DNA of 64,000 nucleotides from Stagnihabitans tardus (GCF_009925085.1 NZ_JAABNR010000001.1:359873-423872), one strand, 5' to 3'; shown: positions 1-8,358, numbered from the stretch's first letter. Translations and numbers: made by a program. The notes: generated from the sequence alone by a model not told the origin.

Positions 1-1121
1 ATCCCCGCAGGCAGGGCGCCCGCGCGCAGAAGCACGGCGAGATTGGTCGATTCCTCGATGGTGAAAGAGCCCGTGATGATGCCCGATCCGCCGGTGATGG
101 CCGATTGGATCGTGGGCGCCGAGATGACCGTGTTGTCCAGCATGATGGCGAAGGGTTCGCCGATATGGGCACCGGTATATTCACCGAACTTCCGCGCCCC
201 CGTCGTGTCAAAGCGGAAAGAGACCGCAGGCTGGCCGTTCTGGTCGAAGGAGGGCTGCGAATCCACCAGGTTGTCGCCCGAGACCACCGGGGCCTCGTCG
301 AGGATATAGTAAAGCCCCTCGCGCTCGGCATCCTTGACCACGATATTGCCGGGACCCGGGTTGGCCTCGGCGTCCTGGGTCGTGCCCACCACCGTGTTGA
401 AAGTCAGCTTCGCCGTGGTCCCGATGATCGCCTTCAGCTCTTCAGCCGAGCCGATGCCGGGGACCTCGATCAGGATGCGGTCAGCCCCCTGGCGCTGGAT
501 CGAGGGTTCGCGCGTGCCGGCCGCATCGACGCGGCGGCGGATGATCTCCAAGGACTGCTGCATGGTCCGCGTGTCAGTCGCGGCCTTTTCGGCCTCCGAC
601 AGGACGATGGTGATCTCCGTCCCCGCCCCGCTGATCTCGTAGTTGGACGACCCCGCCCCGGTCAGCGACACGACCGGCGAGGCCAGGGGCTGCAGGGCCT
701 CCAGCGCCGCTTGCATCCCTTCCGGGTTCGAAATCGCGATCTTCAAGACGCCATTCGGCGCCTGGGCCCGCTTGATGCCGCCGGTCTGGTCGCGCACGGC
801 CTTGAGCGCGTCGCGCGCCTCGGGCCAGAGGCTGTCCATCCGCTGCTTGTAGACATCGGCCAGTTGCACTTCGGCCAGAAGATGCGCGCCCCCCCGCAGG
901 TCGAGGCCAAGGTTCACCAGGCTGGACGGCAAAAGCGACGGCCAGGCCGCCAGCGCGGCCTCTTGCTCGGGCGTGGCCCCCCCACCGGACTTTTCGATCT
1001 CGCTCGCGGCGTCGTTATGGGTTTCGACCCGGGAATAGAACAGGTTGGGCATGGCGAGGTAAAGGCCCAGCACAACCGCGGCCCAGACGAGGACCCGTTT
1101 CCAGAGGGGGGTATGCAGCAT
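1..1121 (-). CDS. secD: SecD, protein translocase subunit (5' part, runs off the window)
   Basis: Encodes the N-terminal 373 residues of SecD, the inner-membrane subunit that works with SecF and YajC to use the proton gradient in late Sec translocation. The start ATG at 1121 is followed by a first membrane segment (about residues 9-25). The family motif LGLDLRGG lies at residues 71-78, followed by the periplasmic P1 region. The frame is still open at base 1 in the conserved LLRAGALPAG stretch just before the remaining membrane helices, so the 3' end and any secF lie outside. The gene starts 3 bases after the yajC stop, so yajC-secD is one operon. Confidence 0.96.
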   Translation of the reverse strand, partial: MLHTPLWKRVLVWAAVVLGLYLAMPNLFYSRVETHNDAASEIEKSGGGATPEQEAALAAWPSLLPSSLVNLGLDLRGGAHLLAEVQLADVYKQRMDSLWPEARDALKAVRDQTGGIKRAQAPNGVLKIAISNPEGMQAALEALQPLASPVVSLTGAGSSNYEISGAGTEITIVLSEAEKAATDTRTMQQSLEIIRRRVDAAGTREPSIQRQGADRILIEVPGIGSAEELKAIIGTTAKLTFNTVVGTTQDAEANPGPGNIVVKDAEREGLYYILDEAPVVSGDNLVDSQPSFDQNGQPAVSFRFDTTGARKFGEYTGAHIGEPFAIMLDNTVISAPTIQSAITGGSGIITGSFTIEESTNLAVLLRAGALPAG

Positions 1122-1124
1122 GGT

Positions 1125-1463
1125 TTACGCCGCCGGCTCGGTCTTGGAGAGAACCTGGGTGATGGTCGACTTGATGACCTGGACCTTGACGCCCTGGGCG
1201 ATCTCGATCTCGACCGTGTTGTCTTCGCCGACCTTGGTGACCTTTCCGAGGATGCCGCCACCGGTCACGACCTGGTCCCCGCGCCGCACGGCTTCGATCA
1301 TCGCCTTCAGCTCGCGCATCTTCTTTTGCTGCGGACGGATCAGAAGGAAATACATGATGCCGAAGATCAGCACCATGGGCAGGAGGCCACCGATCATCGA
1401 GCCGGTGGAACCGGGGGCAGTCTGGGCATAGGCGGGAGAGACGAAGAGCTCTGTCAGGTTCAT
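1125..1463 (-). CDS. yajC: YajC, preprotein translocase auxiliary subunit
   Basis: 112-residue single-pass membrane protein of the Sec holotranslocon. A hydrophobic helix at about residues 26-44 is followed by the typical cytosolic IRPQQKK stretch and a small basic domain with GDQVVTGGGI. I start at ATG 1463 (MNLTELFVSPAYAQ) because AAAGGA lies just upstream; a longer in-frame extension to 1538 has no family resemblance. First gene of the yajC-secD operon, divergent from serS. Confidence 0.95.
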   Translation of the reverse strand: MNLTELFVSPAYAQTAPGSTGSMIGGLLPMVLIFGIMYFLLIRPQQKKMRELKAMIEAVRRGDQVVTGGGILGKVTKVGEDNTVEIEIAQGVKVQVIKSTITQVLSKTEPAA

Positions 1464-1657
1464 GTCATGGTCCTTTTGGGGGAGGCGCTCTCCCCTGATT
1501 TTGCGCCGCACCCTACAGATGGGAAGGGTCCGGCGCAAGGCAAGGGGCGAGAGGGCGGGTTTGGGGGCGCTGGCAGGCGCCTTTCCCCTTCACCAAGGGC
1601 CCTCTTTGCGGCATATGGGGGGCGGAACCCCGGGTTCCCTTGCTGAAAGGACAGACC

Positions 1658-2950
1658 ATGCACGACATCCGCGCCATCCGTGAAAACCCCGCCGCTTTCG
1701 ATGCGGCGCTCTCGCGTCGGGGCCTGTCGGGGATGTCGTCCGAAATCCTGGCGCTGGATGCGGATCGCCGGGCCAAGATCCTGGCGGCCGAAACCGCCAC
1801 GGCCGAGGCCAATGCTCTGTCGAAGAAAGCGGGGGCGGCCAAGGCTGCCGGGGACAATGCGACCTTCGAGGCCATCCGCGCCGAGGTGGCGACCAAGAAG
1901 GCCTATATCGCCCAGCTGACCGCCGAGGCCGAGGATGAGGACGTGGCTTTGCGCGACATGCTCATGGCCATCCCGAACCTGCCGCTGGACGTCGTTCCCG
2001 ATGGTGCCGACGAGGAGGCCAATGTCGAAATCCACCGCTGGGGCAACCCGCGCAATTTCGACTTCGCGCCGAAAGAGCATTTCGACATCGCAGGCGTCAA
2101 GCCCGGGATGGATTTCGAGACCGCCGCCAAGCTCTCGGGCGCGCGCTTCGTGGTGCTGAAGGGCGCGGTGATCCGCGTCCACCGCGCGCTCTCGCAGCTG
2201 ATGCTGGACACCCATGTCGAAGAACATGGCCTGACCGAGACCTGGACCCCGGTCCTGGTCAAGGAGGACGCCATGTATGGCACCAACCAGCTGCCGAAGT
2301 TTGCGGAGGACAGCTACCAGACGACCAATGGCTGGTGGCTGATCCCGACCTCGGAAGTGACGCTGACCAATTCGGTGGCCGGGGATGTGCTGGAAGAGGC
2401 GGCGCTTCCGATCCGCATGACCGCCCATACCCAGTGCTTCCGCTCGGAGGCCGGGTCTTCGGGCAAGGACACGACGGGCATGCTGCGCCAGCACCAGTTC
2501 GAAAAGGTCGAGATGGTGACGATCTGCACCCCGGAAACCGCGCTCGACGAACAGGAACGCATGCGGCGCTGCGCCGAGGCGATCCTAGAGAAACTGGGCA
2601 TCCCCTATCGCACCATCGTCCTGTGCACCGGCGACATGGGCTTTGGCGCGCAAAGGACCTTCGACCTCGAGGCCTGGCTGCCCGGCCAGAACAAGTTCCG
2701 CGAGATCTCGTCCGTGTCGACCTGCGGCCAGTTCCAGGCCCGCCGGATGAATGCGCGCTATCGTCCCGCAGGCGGCGGCAAACCGGAATACGTCGCGACG
2801 CTGAACGGGTCGGGCCTCGCCGTCGGCCGCTGCCTGATCGCGGTGCTGGAAAACGGCCAGCAGGCGGATGGGTCGGTGGAGCTGCCCGCCGCGCTGCACC
2901 CCTATCTCGGGGGCAAGACCCGGATCTCGGCGGAGGGCGCCCTGGTCTGA
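1658..2950 (+). CDS. serS: Seryl-tRNA synthetase
   Basis: 430-residue class II aminoacyl-tRNA synthetase that charges tRNA-Ser (and tRNA-Sec where present). The N-terminal part (about residues 25-105) is the Ala/Glu/Lys-rich coiled-coil arm that contacts the tRNA. Motif 2 is visible as [20 protein letters not shown] and motif 3 as [19 protein letters not shown] near the C-terminus. Start ATG 1658 is preceded by GAAAGGA. Length is normal for bacterial SerRS. Hairpins and a dispersed repeat follow the stop. Confidence 0.98.
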   Translation: MHDIRAIRENPAAFDAALSRRGLSGMSSEILALDADRRAKILAAETATAEANALSKKAGAAKAAGDNATFEAIRAEVATKKAYIAQLTAEAEDEDVALRDMLMAIPNLPLDVVPDGADEEANVEIHRWGNPRNFDFAPKEHFDIAGVKPGMDFETAAKLSGARFVVLKGAVIRVHRALSQLMLDTHVEEHGLTETWTPVLVKEDAMYGTNQLPKFAEDSYQTTNGWWLIPTSEVTLTNSVAGDVLEEAALPIRMTAHTQCFRSEAGSSGKDTTGMLRQHQFEKVEMVTICTPETALDEQERMRRCAEAILEKLGIPYRTIVLCTGDMGFGAQRTFDLEAWLPGQNKFREISSVSTCGQFQARRMNARYRPAGGGKPEYVATLNGSGLAVGRCLIAVLENGQQADGSVELPAALHPYLGGKTRISAEGALV

Positions 2951-2958
2951 GCGGGTTT

Positions 2959-3002
2959 GCCGGTGGCAGGTCTGCGGGCTTGCGCCCTGGCCTGCCACCG
3001 GC
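2959..3002. terminator. Hairpin after serS
   Basis: A perfect 12-bp stem (GCCGGTGGCAGG with CCTGCCACCGGC, 2959-2970 and 2991-3002) closes a 20-base loop eight bases after the serS stop. It has no T-tract, so it may be a weak or Rho-assisted terminator or an mRNA 3'-end stabiliser. Confidence 0.5.
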
Positions 3003-3008
3003 GGTAGC

Positions 3009-3095
3009 GGGGGGCTTTCGCCCCCCGCACCCCCCAACCAAAGGGGAGCACGCTCCCCTTTGGAAACCCCGTGGATATTTGGGCCAGTATGAAAG
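3009..3095 (+). repeat. Composite 3' element: two hairpins plus GGATATTTGGG motif (copy a)
   Basis: In order: a hairpin GGGGGG-CTTTCG-CCCCCC (3009-3026), CGCACCCCCC, a second hairpin AAAGGGGAGC-AC-GCTCCCCTTT (3040-3061), then GGAAACCCCGT and the core GGATATTTGGGC followed by CAGTATGAAAG (3073-3095). The same order of parts occurs after gpt at 11861-11979 with compensatory changes in the second stem, so this is a structured dispersed element. Confidence 0.7.
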
Positions 3096-3161
3096 ACGCA
3101 GGGGTTTGCGCGAGGTCTGGCCTGATAGACAAAGCTGGAGGCTTCGTCGTCCAGAGCAGAA

Positions 3162-3186
3162 TGAGTATTTCAGCCAAGTTGAAAGA
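3162..3186 (+). repeat. GGATATTTGGG-family element, diverged copy b
   Basis: Reads GAGTATTTCAGCC then AAGTTGAAAG, matching the core GGATATTTGGGCC and its GAAAG tail. It sits 70 bases after copy a in the serS-tdh intergenic region (2951-3365). Outside these repeats I see nothing in that region. Confidence 0.5.
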
Positions 3187-3264
3187 CCTCAGGGTGCGGC
3201 TGGCCGGGGCGCGGGCAACTGGGCCTCAGATCACTGGCGAGCGGATGACTGAGGCGCCGCTTCC

Positions 3265-3287
3265 CTTTCACATTTGCCCAAATATCC
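3265..3287 (-). repeat. GGATATTTGGG-family element, copy c
   Basis: On the minus strand this reads GGATATTTGGGCAAATG then TGAAAG. It lies 3' of tdh in the same sense as that gene, so it forms the downstream end of the kbl-tdh transcript. Confidence 0.6.
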
Positions 3288-3303
3288 AAGCGCGGAGCGC
3301 AAC

Positions 3304-3363
3304 TCCGAGCCGGTTGGCCGCAGGCCAGAGGCGAGATGAATGACTTGCGCGCTTGCGCGCTCC
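3304..3363. repeat. Two-hairpin structured element, copy 1
   Basis: Contains CCGAGCCGGT, a short hairpin TGGCC-GCA-GGCCA, the linker GAGGCGAGATGAATGACTT, and a second hairpin GCGCGC-TT-GCGCGC ending in TCC. The same order recurs at 12031-12104 with the first stem rewritten as TGCGC/GCGCA. It lies between a serS-side repeat and the tdh stop codon. Confidence 0.65.
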
Positions 3364-3365
3364 AC

Positions 3366-4391
3366 TTAGCTCCAGTCCAGCACGACCTTGCCCGAGGCAC
3401 CCGAGCGCATCACCTCGAAGCCCTTTTCGAAATCGACGGCCTTGAAGCGGTGCGTGATCACCTTGCGCACGTCCAGCCCGTTCTCCAGCATGGCGATCAT
3501 CTTGTACCAGGTCTCGAAGATTTCCCGGCCATAGACCCCCTTGATCGTGATCGCCTTGAAGACGATCCGGCTCCAGTCGACCGGAGATTTCCCCGGCGGG
3601 ATCCCCAGCATGGCGATCCGCCCGCCCATCACCAGGCTCTCGACCATCTGGTCGAGCGCCTGCTGGTTGCCGCTCATCTCCATGCCGACATCGAAGCCCT
3701 GGGCGAGTTTCAGCCGAGACTTCACCTCGGCCAGGTCCTCCTTGGCGACATTGACCGGCGTCACATCCGCCACCTGCCCCGCCAGCTCCAGCCGCGCCGG
3801 GTTGACGTCGGTGATCACCACATGCCGCGCCCCCACATGCCGCGCCACCGCCGCCGCCATGATGCCGATGGGGCCCGCCCCGGTGATCAGCACATCCTCG
3901 CCCACCAGGTCGAAGCTGAGCGCCGTATGGACCGCATTGCCCAAGGGGTCGAGGATCGCCCCGATGTCATCGTCAATCGAATCCGGCAAGGGCACGACAT
4001 TGAAGGCAGGCAGCCGCAGGTATTCGGCAAAGGCACCGGGCTCGTTCACGCCAATCCCCCGCGTGGCCGGGTCGAGGTGAAAGCGCCCTGCCCGCGACTG
4101 ACGCGAGAGCTTCCCGATCAAATGCCCCTCACCCGAGCAGCGTTGCCCGATTTCCAGCCCCTCGACGAGCGCGCCCTTGGCCACGATCTCTCCGGCAAAC
4201 TCATGGCCCGTGACCAGCCCCACCGGAACCGTCCGCGCCGCCCAGTCGTCCCAGTTCCAGATATGGATATCCGTGCCGCAGATCCCGGTCTTTTTCACCT
4301 TGATCAGCACATCCTCGGGTCCGATCTCGGGGACCGAGCGTTCTTCCGCCCAAAGCCCGACCTCTGCCTTCGTCTTCGCCAGGACCTTCAT
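3366..4391 (-). CDS. tdh: L-threonine 3-dehydrogenase
   Basis: 341-residue zinc-dependent medium-chain dehydrogenase oxidising L-threonine to 2-amino-3-ketobutyrate with NAD+. Catalytic zinc ligands are visible: C38 in TGICGTDIHIW and H63/E64 in GHEF. The NAD fold follows (GAGPIGIMAAA). Length equals the E. coli enzyme. Unusual: the lobe that in E. coli Tdh holds four structural-zinc cysteines (CGHC...C pattern) reads GHLIGKLSRQSRAGRFHL at about residues 89-106, so those cysteines are absent. The start overlaps the kbl stop (TGATG), so the two genes are coupled and Kbl uses the Tdh product. Confidence 0.95.
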   Translation of the reverse strand: MKVLAKTKAEVGLWAEERSVPEIGPEDVLIKVKKTGICGTDIHIWNWDDWAARTVPVGLVTGHEFAGEIVAKGALVEGLEIGQRCSGEGHLIGKLSRQSRAGRFHLDPATRGIGVNEPGAFAEYLRLPAFNVVPLPDSIDDDIGAILDPLGNAVHTALSFDLVGEDVLITGAGPIGIMAAAVARHVGARHVVITDVNPARLELAGQVADVTPVNVAKEDLAEVKSRLKLAQGFDVGMEMSGNQQALDQMVESLVMGGRIAMLGIPPGKSPVDWSRIVFKAITIKGVYGREIFETWYKMIAMLENGLDVRKVITHRFKAVDFEKGFEVMRSGASGKVVLDWS

Positions 4392-5590
4392 CACAACACC
4401 CCCACGGCTTTGCCCGCCCGCCCGAATGCCGCCAGGCCGAAATCCAGATCCTCCCGCGTCAGGGCCGCATTCATCTGCGTCCGGATCCGTGCCTTGCCCC
4501 TCGGCACGACCGGGAAGAAGAAGGCCGAGACCATGACGCCCTCGGCATCCAGCTCCCGCGCGAAGGACTGTGCGAGAGGCGCATCCCCCAGCATCACCGG
4601 GACAATCGGATGCGATCCGGGCAGAAGCGAGAAGCCCAAGGCCTCCAGCCCCGCCCGCCAATAGGCCGCATTCTCCGAGAGCTGCGCGCGGCGGTCATCG
4701 GCGGCCTCGGCAATGTCGATGGCCGCCAGCGCCGCTCCAACCACCGCAGGCGGCAGGGCGTTCGAGAAAAGATAGGGCCGCGCCCTCTGGCGCAAAAGGT
4801 CGATCACCGGCTGAGCCCCGGCCACATAGCCTCCAAGCGCGCCGCCCAGGGCCTTGCCGAAGGTCCCGGTCAGGATATCGGCCGCAATCCCCGCCCGCGC
4901 GGGCGTCCCCCGCCCCTTGGGGCCCACGAAGCCCGTGGCGTGGCAATCATCCACCATCAAGAGCGCGCCATAGGCGTCGCACAAGCGCCGGACCGCGCCC
5001 AGATCGGCGAAATAGCCATCCATCGAGAAAACCCCGTCCGTCGCCACCATGACGAAGCGCGCCCCGCCCTCGCGCGCGGCCCGAAGCTGCGCCTCGAGGT
5101 CCGCCATATCCCCATTGGCAAAGCGGAACCGCCGCGCCTTGCAGAGCCTTATCCCGTCGATGATGCTCGCATGGTTCAGACTGTCGGAAATCACCGCATC
5201 CTCCTCGCCGAGAAGCGGCTCAAACACTGCCCCATTGGCATCGAAACAGGCGGCAAAGAGGATCGAATCCTCATGCCCCAGCCAGGCGGCCAGGCGCCGC
5301 TCCAGGGCCCGATGCAGGTCCGTCGTCCCGCAGATGAAGCGGACCGAGGCCATGCCGTAGCCATGGGACCGCGTCGCTGCCTCCGCCGCAGCCACCAGGC
5401 GCGGATCATCCGCCAGGCCAAGGTAATTGTTGGCGCAAAGGTTCAGCATCCTCCGGCCCGGTTCACCAGGGCGGGCCACGGTGACCCTGGCCCCTTGCGG
5501 AGAGGTGATCTCACGCTCGCGCTTCATCAGCCCCTCGGCCTCGATGCCCTTCAGCACCGCGCCGATATGATCCAGAAATTCATCCGCCAT
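4391..5590 (-). CDS. kbl: 2-amino-3-ketobutyrate CoA ligase (glycine C-acetyltransferase)
   Basis: 399-residue PLP-dependent alpha-oxoamine synthase that splits 2-amino-3-ketobutyrate with CoA into glycine and acetyl-CoA, the second step of threonine breakdown after Tdh. Family signatures include [10 protein letters not shown] near the N-terminus, [17 protein letters not shown], and the PLP-lysine region [16 protein letters not shown]. Length matches the 398-residue E. coli enzyme. I use ATG 5590; a GTG three bases upstream is possible. First gene of kbl-tdh, directly behind a strong-looking promoter framed by two palindromes. Confidence 0.96.
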   Translation of the reverse strand: MADEFLDHIGAVLKGIEAEGLMKREREITSPQGARVTVARPGEPGRRMLNLCANNYLGLADDPRLVAAAEAATRSHGYGMASVRFICGTTDLHRALERRLAAWLGHEDSILFAACFDANGAVFEPLLGEEDAVISDSLNHASIIDGIRLCKARRFRFANGDMADLEAQLRAAREGGARFVMVATDGVFSMDGYFADLGAVRRLCDAYGALLMVDDCHATGFVGPKGRGTPARAGIAADILTGTFGKALGGALGGYVAGAQPVIDLLRQRARPYLFSNALPPAVVGAALAAIDIAEAADDRRAQLSENAAYWRAGLEALGFSLLPGSHPIVPVMLGDAPLAQSFARELDAEGVMVSAFFFPVVPRGKARIRTQMNAALTREDLDFGLAAFGRAGKAVGVL

Positions 5591-5601
5591 CACAGAACCT
5601 A

Positions 5602-5676
5602 ATCCGTTTTGGCGGATATTACCCCGCCACGCCCCAAAGTCAAGATAGCGGAAAGATATCCGCCAAAACGGATATC
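5602..5676 (-). promoter_or_regulatory. kbl-tdh promoter framed by two operator-like palindromes
   Basis: On the minus strand: -35 TTGACT (5638-5643), 16-base spacer, -10 TAATAT (5616-5621), then kbl ATG at 5590. An exact 18-base sequence ATATCCGCCAAAACGGAT lies at 5656-5673 in plus orientation and at 5602-5619 in inverted orientation. Each copy is itself a palindrome (ATCCG-N6-CGGAT; the upstream one extends to GATATCCG-N6-CGGATATC at 5655-5676). One copy lies upstream of -35; the other overlaps -10 and the predicted start site near 5609, the classic geometry for repression or looping. The bound regulator is not proven; the adjacent XRE-cupin protein is the obvious candidate. Confidence 0.7.
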
Positions 5677-5677
5677 G

Positions 5678-5726
5678 CTTTCATACTGGCTCAAATATCC
5701 CGGGGGTCCGGGGGCAGAGCCCCCGG
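5678..5726 (-). repeat. Hairpin plus GGATATTTGAGC element (copy d)
   Basis: Reading on the minus strand after the XRE-cupin stop: a hairpin CCGGGGGC-TCT-GCCCCCGG (5708-5726), then GGATATTTGAGCC and AGTATGAAAG (5678-5700). It probably ends the regulator transcript and separates it from the kbl promoter. Confidence 0.6.
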
Positions 5727-5731
5727 CCTTG

Positions 5732-6289
5732 TCAGCTGTCCTGCACGATCAGAAAGGCACGCGCCGCGCCCTCTGCCCTGATCGCATGGGGGCGGTCGGC
5801 CGGGTAATGCGCCGTATCCCCCGGCCCCAAGACCTCGGCCTCATCGCCCGATTCCACCCGCAAGCGCCCCGAGATCACCGTCAGATGCTCGCGGCAGCCC
5901 GGCGAATGCGGGTCCGAGACCAGCTCTCCGCCTGCGTCGAAATCCAGGTCATAGACCTCGTGCTTGCCTGCCGCCTCCGGCGCCGAGAGGATGCGGATGC
6001 GGACCCCCACCCCATGCCCCGCGATGACCGGAGCCGCATCGGCCCGCACCACCCCGATCCCCGGCGCAACCTTGCCCTCCAAAAGCCCCGCGAAATCGAC
6101 CTGCAAGGCCTGGGTCAGGTTCCAGAGCGTCGCCACGGTCGGAGAGCTCTCCCCCCGCTCGATCTGGCTGACCATCGACCGACTGACGCCCGACAGCTTG
6201 GCCACGGCGTCCAAAGACAGGCCGCGCGCCTTGCGGGCGTCACGCAAGGAGGCGGCGAGGCGGTCGTGGATGTCGGAACGCGGATTCAT
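5732..6289 (-). CDS. XRE-family regulator with C-terminal cupin
   Basis: 185-residue DNA-binding regulator. An N-terminal helix-turn-helix (about residues 8-63, with LSLDAVAKLSGVSRSMVSQIERG) is followed by a small-molecule-binding cupin barrel (about residues 100-183; GDTAHYPADRPHAI near the end). This architecture is typical of local repressors/activators of amino-acid and amine metabolism. It lies just upstream of kbl-tdh on the same strand, with its own promoter, and may bind the palindromes there. ATG 6289 has no ribosome site in front; the promoter position suggests a leaderless mRNA. Confidence 0.9.
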   Translation of the reverse strand: MNPRSDIHDRLAASLRDARKARGLSLDAVAKLSGVSRSMVSQIERGESSPTVATLWNLTQALQVDFAGLLEGKVAPGIGVVRADAAPVIAGHGVGVRIRILSAPEAAGKHEVYDLDFDAGGELVSDPHSPGCREHLTVISGRLRVESGDEAEVLGPGDTAHYPADRPHAIRAEGAARAFLIVQDS

Positions 6290-6295
6290 GGCGTG

Positions 6296-6324
6296 ATCAA
6301 AGCCTCTGCGGCGGCAAAGGTCAA
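6296..6324 (-). promoter_or_regulatory. Promoter of the XRE-cupin gene, leaderless geometry
   Basis: Minus strand: -35 TTGACC (6319-6324), 17-base spacer, -10 TTTGAT (6296-6301). The start codon begins only 6 bases after the -10, so transcription should start at or next to the A of the ATG. No Shine-Dalgarno sequence is present, consistent with a leaderless transcript. Confidence 0.5.
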
Positions 6325-6356
6325 CGCCGGGGGAGAGATCGGAGCCCGCCGCACGG

Positions 6357-6380
6357 GGATATTTATCGACCAATGAAATC
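6357..6380 (+). repeat. GGATATTT-family element, copy e
   Basis: Reads GGATATTTATCGACC then AATGAAATC on the plus strand, a variant with ATCGACC replacing GGGCCA. It lies between the XRE-cupin promoter and the selO stop, not behind a plus-strand gene. Confidence 0.45.
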
Positions 6381-6396
6381 GGAAGGGGGCCGCGCC

Positions 6397-7770
6397 TCAG
6401 GTCCCGCAGTAGGTGACATAGGGGCCGAAGCCGGTGGGCGGCGGCAGGGTGAAGCGCTCTGGCGCGTCGTCGAAGGGCTTGCGGCAGACGGCAAGCAGCG
6501 CCTCGAAGGGCGCCATGTCGCCCCGGGTCGCGGCAGTCAGGGCCTCTTCGACCAGGTGGTTGCGCGGGATCACCGCCGGGTTGGCTGCGCGGATGCGGGT
6601 CGCGTAGTCCGGGAGCCGGAACTTTTGCCACTCCGTCAGCCACCCGCGTAGCCCGGGGTATACCCCGGGTTCCCCGGCAAGGCTGCGCAGCGAAGCCGTC
6701 CAGTCAAGCCCCTCCACCGCCTTCAGGAAACCCTCGGTCAGGGCGGCATCGGGCGCGGGCAGCGCCAGCTTGCGGGCCATGACGGCGAGGAACGCTGCCT
6801 CGTAGGCCGGGGCAATCGCCTCGAGCCTGTCGTTCAAAAGCCCCACGACGGTCTCAGTCGCGCCGGGGATCAGCGGGATCAGCGTCTCGGCCAGCCGCGC
6901 GAGGTTCCAGGCCAGGATCTTCGGCTGGTTCTCGAGCCGGTAGCGGCCCCGCCGGTCGATCGAAGAGAAGACCGCCCCCGGGTCATAGGCATCGACGAAG
7001 GCGCAGGGCCCATAGTCGATGGTCTCCCCCGACAGCGCCATGTTGTCGGTGTTCATCACGCCATGAACGAAGCCCAGCCCCATCCATTCCGCGATCAGCC
7101 GCACCTGGCGCCCCGTCACCCGGTCGAAGAACCCCAGCGCATCGTCGGGCGCAAGGTCGGGGTCGTGGCGGGTGATCGCATGGGCCAGGAGCGCGCGCAG
7201 CTTGTCCTCTTCGCCCCGCGCCGAAAGGAACTCGAAAGAGCCCACCCGGATATGGCTTGCGGCCACCCGCACCAGCACCGCCCCCGGCAAGGGCCCCTCT
7301 TGGCGCAGGATCACCTCGCCGGTCGCCACGACGGCCAGGCTGCGCGTCGTCGGAACCCCCATGGCCGCCATGGCCTCGGAGACCAGGTATTCCCGCAGCA
7401 TCGGCCCCAGCGCCGCGCGGCCATCGCCGCCGCGCGAAAAGGGCGTCCGGCCAGAGCCCTTGAGCGCAAGGTCGCGGCGGCCCAGGGGCGTCAGGATCTC
7501 GCCCAGCAGATGCGCGCGCCCATCGCCCAACGAGGGCACGAAATTGCCGAACTGGTGGCCGGCATAGGCCAGGGCCACGGGCTCGGCGCCCTGGGGCGGC
7601 TGGCCCGCGAACCATTCGGGATGGGCGGAGAGGTCCCCGGCGTCCAGTCCCAGGTCCCGTGCCAGCGGCAGGTTCAACGCGACGTAGCGCGGGGCGGGGG
7701 CGCGGAAGGGCGCATCGCGCAGAAAGGTGCCCGGCAGGTCGCGCGTCCACGAAGGATCAAAACTCAGCAT
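6397..7770 (-). CDS. selO: SelO/YdiU family protein adenylyltransferase
   Basis: 457-residue pseudokinase-fold enzyme; family members transfer AMP from ATP to Ser/Thr/Tyr side chains of redox proteins. Visible motifs: GHQFGNFVPSLGDGRA, the glycine-rich KGSGRTPFSRGGDGR loop, the metal/catalytic region HGVMNTDNMALSGETIDYGP, and the C-terminal YVTYCGT whose Cys is the redox residue in bacterial SelO. Start ATG 7770 has AAGGT at suitable spacing; a GTG three codons upstream is possible. A REP-like GTAG palindrome is embedded in the coding sequence at 6648-6669 (encoding part of GEPGVYPGLRGW). Confidence 0.93.
   Translation of the reverse strand: MLSFDPSWTRDLPGTFLRDAPFRAPAPRYVALNLPLARDLGLDAGDLSAHPEWFAGQPPQGAEPVALAYAGHQFGNFVPSLGDGRAHLLGEILTPLGRRDLALKGSGRTPFSRGGDGRAALGPMLREYLVSEAMAAMGVPTTRSLAVVATGEVILRQEGPLPGAVLVRVAASHIRVGSFEFLSARGEEDKLRALLAHAITRHDPDLAPDDALGFFDRVTGRQVRLIAEWMGLGFVHGVMNTDNMALSGETIDYGPCAFVDAYDPGAVFSSIDRRGRYRLENQPKILAWNLARLAETLIPLIPGATETVVGLLNDRLEAIAPAYEAAFLAVMARKLALPAPDAALTEGFLKAVEGLDWTASLRSLAGEPGVYPGLRGWLTEWQKFRLPDYATRIRAANPAVIPRNHLVEEALTAATRGDMAPFEALLAVCRKPFDDAPERFTLPPPTGFGPYVTYCGT
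6648..6669. repeat. REP-like GTAG palindrome inside selO
   Basis: GTAG followed by an 18-base perfect palindrome CCCGGGG-TATA-CCCCGGG. It has the GTAG head and hairpin layout of REP elements but lies in frame within selO. Confidence 0.35.
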
Positions 7771-7790
7771 CGCCAGCACCTTGAGGGATA

Positions 7791-7867
7791 TGGTCGGGGC
7801 GAGAGGATTCGAACCCCCGGCCTACGGTACCCAAAACCGTCGCGCTACCAGACTGCGCTACGCCCCG
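7791..7867 (-). tRNA. tRNA-Pro (anticodon UGG)
   Basis: 77-nt tRNA with encoded CCA. Acceptor arms CGGGGCG and CGCCCCG pair, with discriminator A before CCA. The D-arm stem is GCGC/GCGC. The anticodon arm is ACGGT-TTTGGGT-ACCGT, giving anticodon UGG. The T-loop TTCGAAT is present. It sits between the DUF192 gene and selO, all on the minus strand. Confidence 0.95.
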
Positions 7868-7908
7868 ACGCGTTCCCGTTTACAAGGCCGCTGCGGCGAA
7901 GGAAAGGC

Positions 7909-8358
7909 CTAGTTGCAGGGCATCAGGGCCGCATCGCCCAGGCCCTGCCAGATCATCGCATCGCCGGGCTTCAGCCCGATGGCGCCCGCCAATCCGCCGT
8001 TGATCTCCAGCACATATTGCACCCCTGCCCCGCCGTCGATCGAGGTCTCGTCATGGGGCACGGCATCGGGATGGACGCGGGTCACCAGCCCATCGGGGCC
8101 GATGAAGATCATATCCAGCGGAATCAGCGTGTTCTTCATCCAGAAATGCGGATGTCCGGGGGCGTCATAGACGAAGAGCATCCCCTGGGCCGATCCCAGG
8201 CTTTCGCGGTTCATCAGCCCCTGCGCCCGCTCCGTCGCCGTATCGACGATCTCGACCGTGAAGCGCGCCTTGGCGTCGCGGAAGGTCACCTCGTCGGGTC
8301 CGCAGGCCAGGGCCGCGCCCGGCAAGACCAGAAGCCCAAGACACCAGGCAAACCGCAT
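7909..8358 (-). CDS. DUF192 family secreted protein
   Basis: 149 residues with an N-terminal signal peptide (hydrophobic to about residue 18, ending AALAC) and the DUF192 core: ERAQGLMNRESL, GMLFVYDAPGHPHFWMKNTLIPLDMIFI, then VLEINGGLAGAIGLKPGD. Family members are small periplasmic or surface beta proteins of unknown biochemical role. The -3 position before Cys does not fit a good lipobox, so secretion as a soluble protein is more likely. The ATG directly follows the stop of the cold-shock gene (TAGATG), so the two are coupled. Confidence 0.9.
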   Translation of the reverse strand: MRFAWCLGLLVLPGAALACGPDEVTFRDAKARFTVEIVDTATERAQGLMNRESLGSAQGMLFVYDAPGHPHFWMKNTLIPLDMIFIGPDGLVTRVHPDAVPHDETSIDGGAGVQYVLEINGGLAGAIGLKPGDAMIWQGLGDAALMPCN

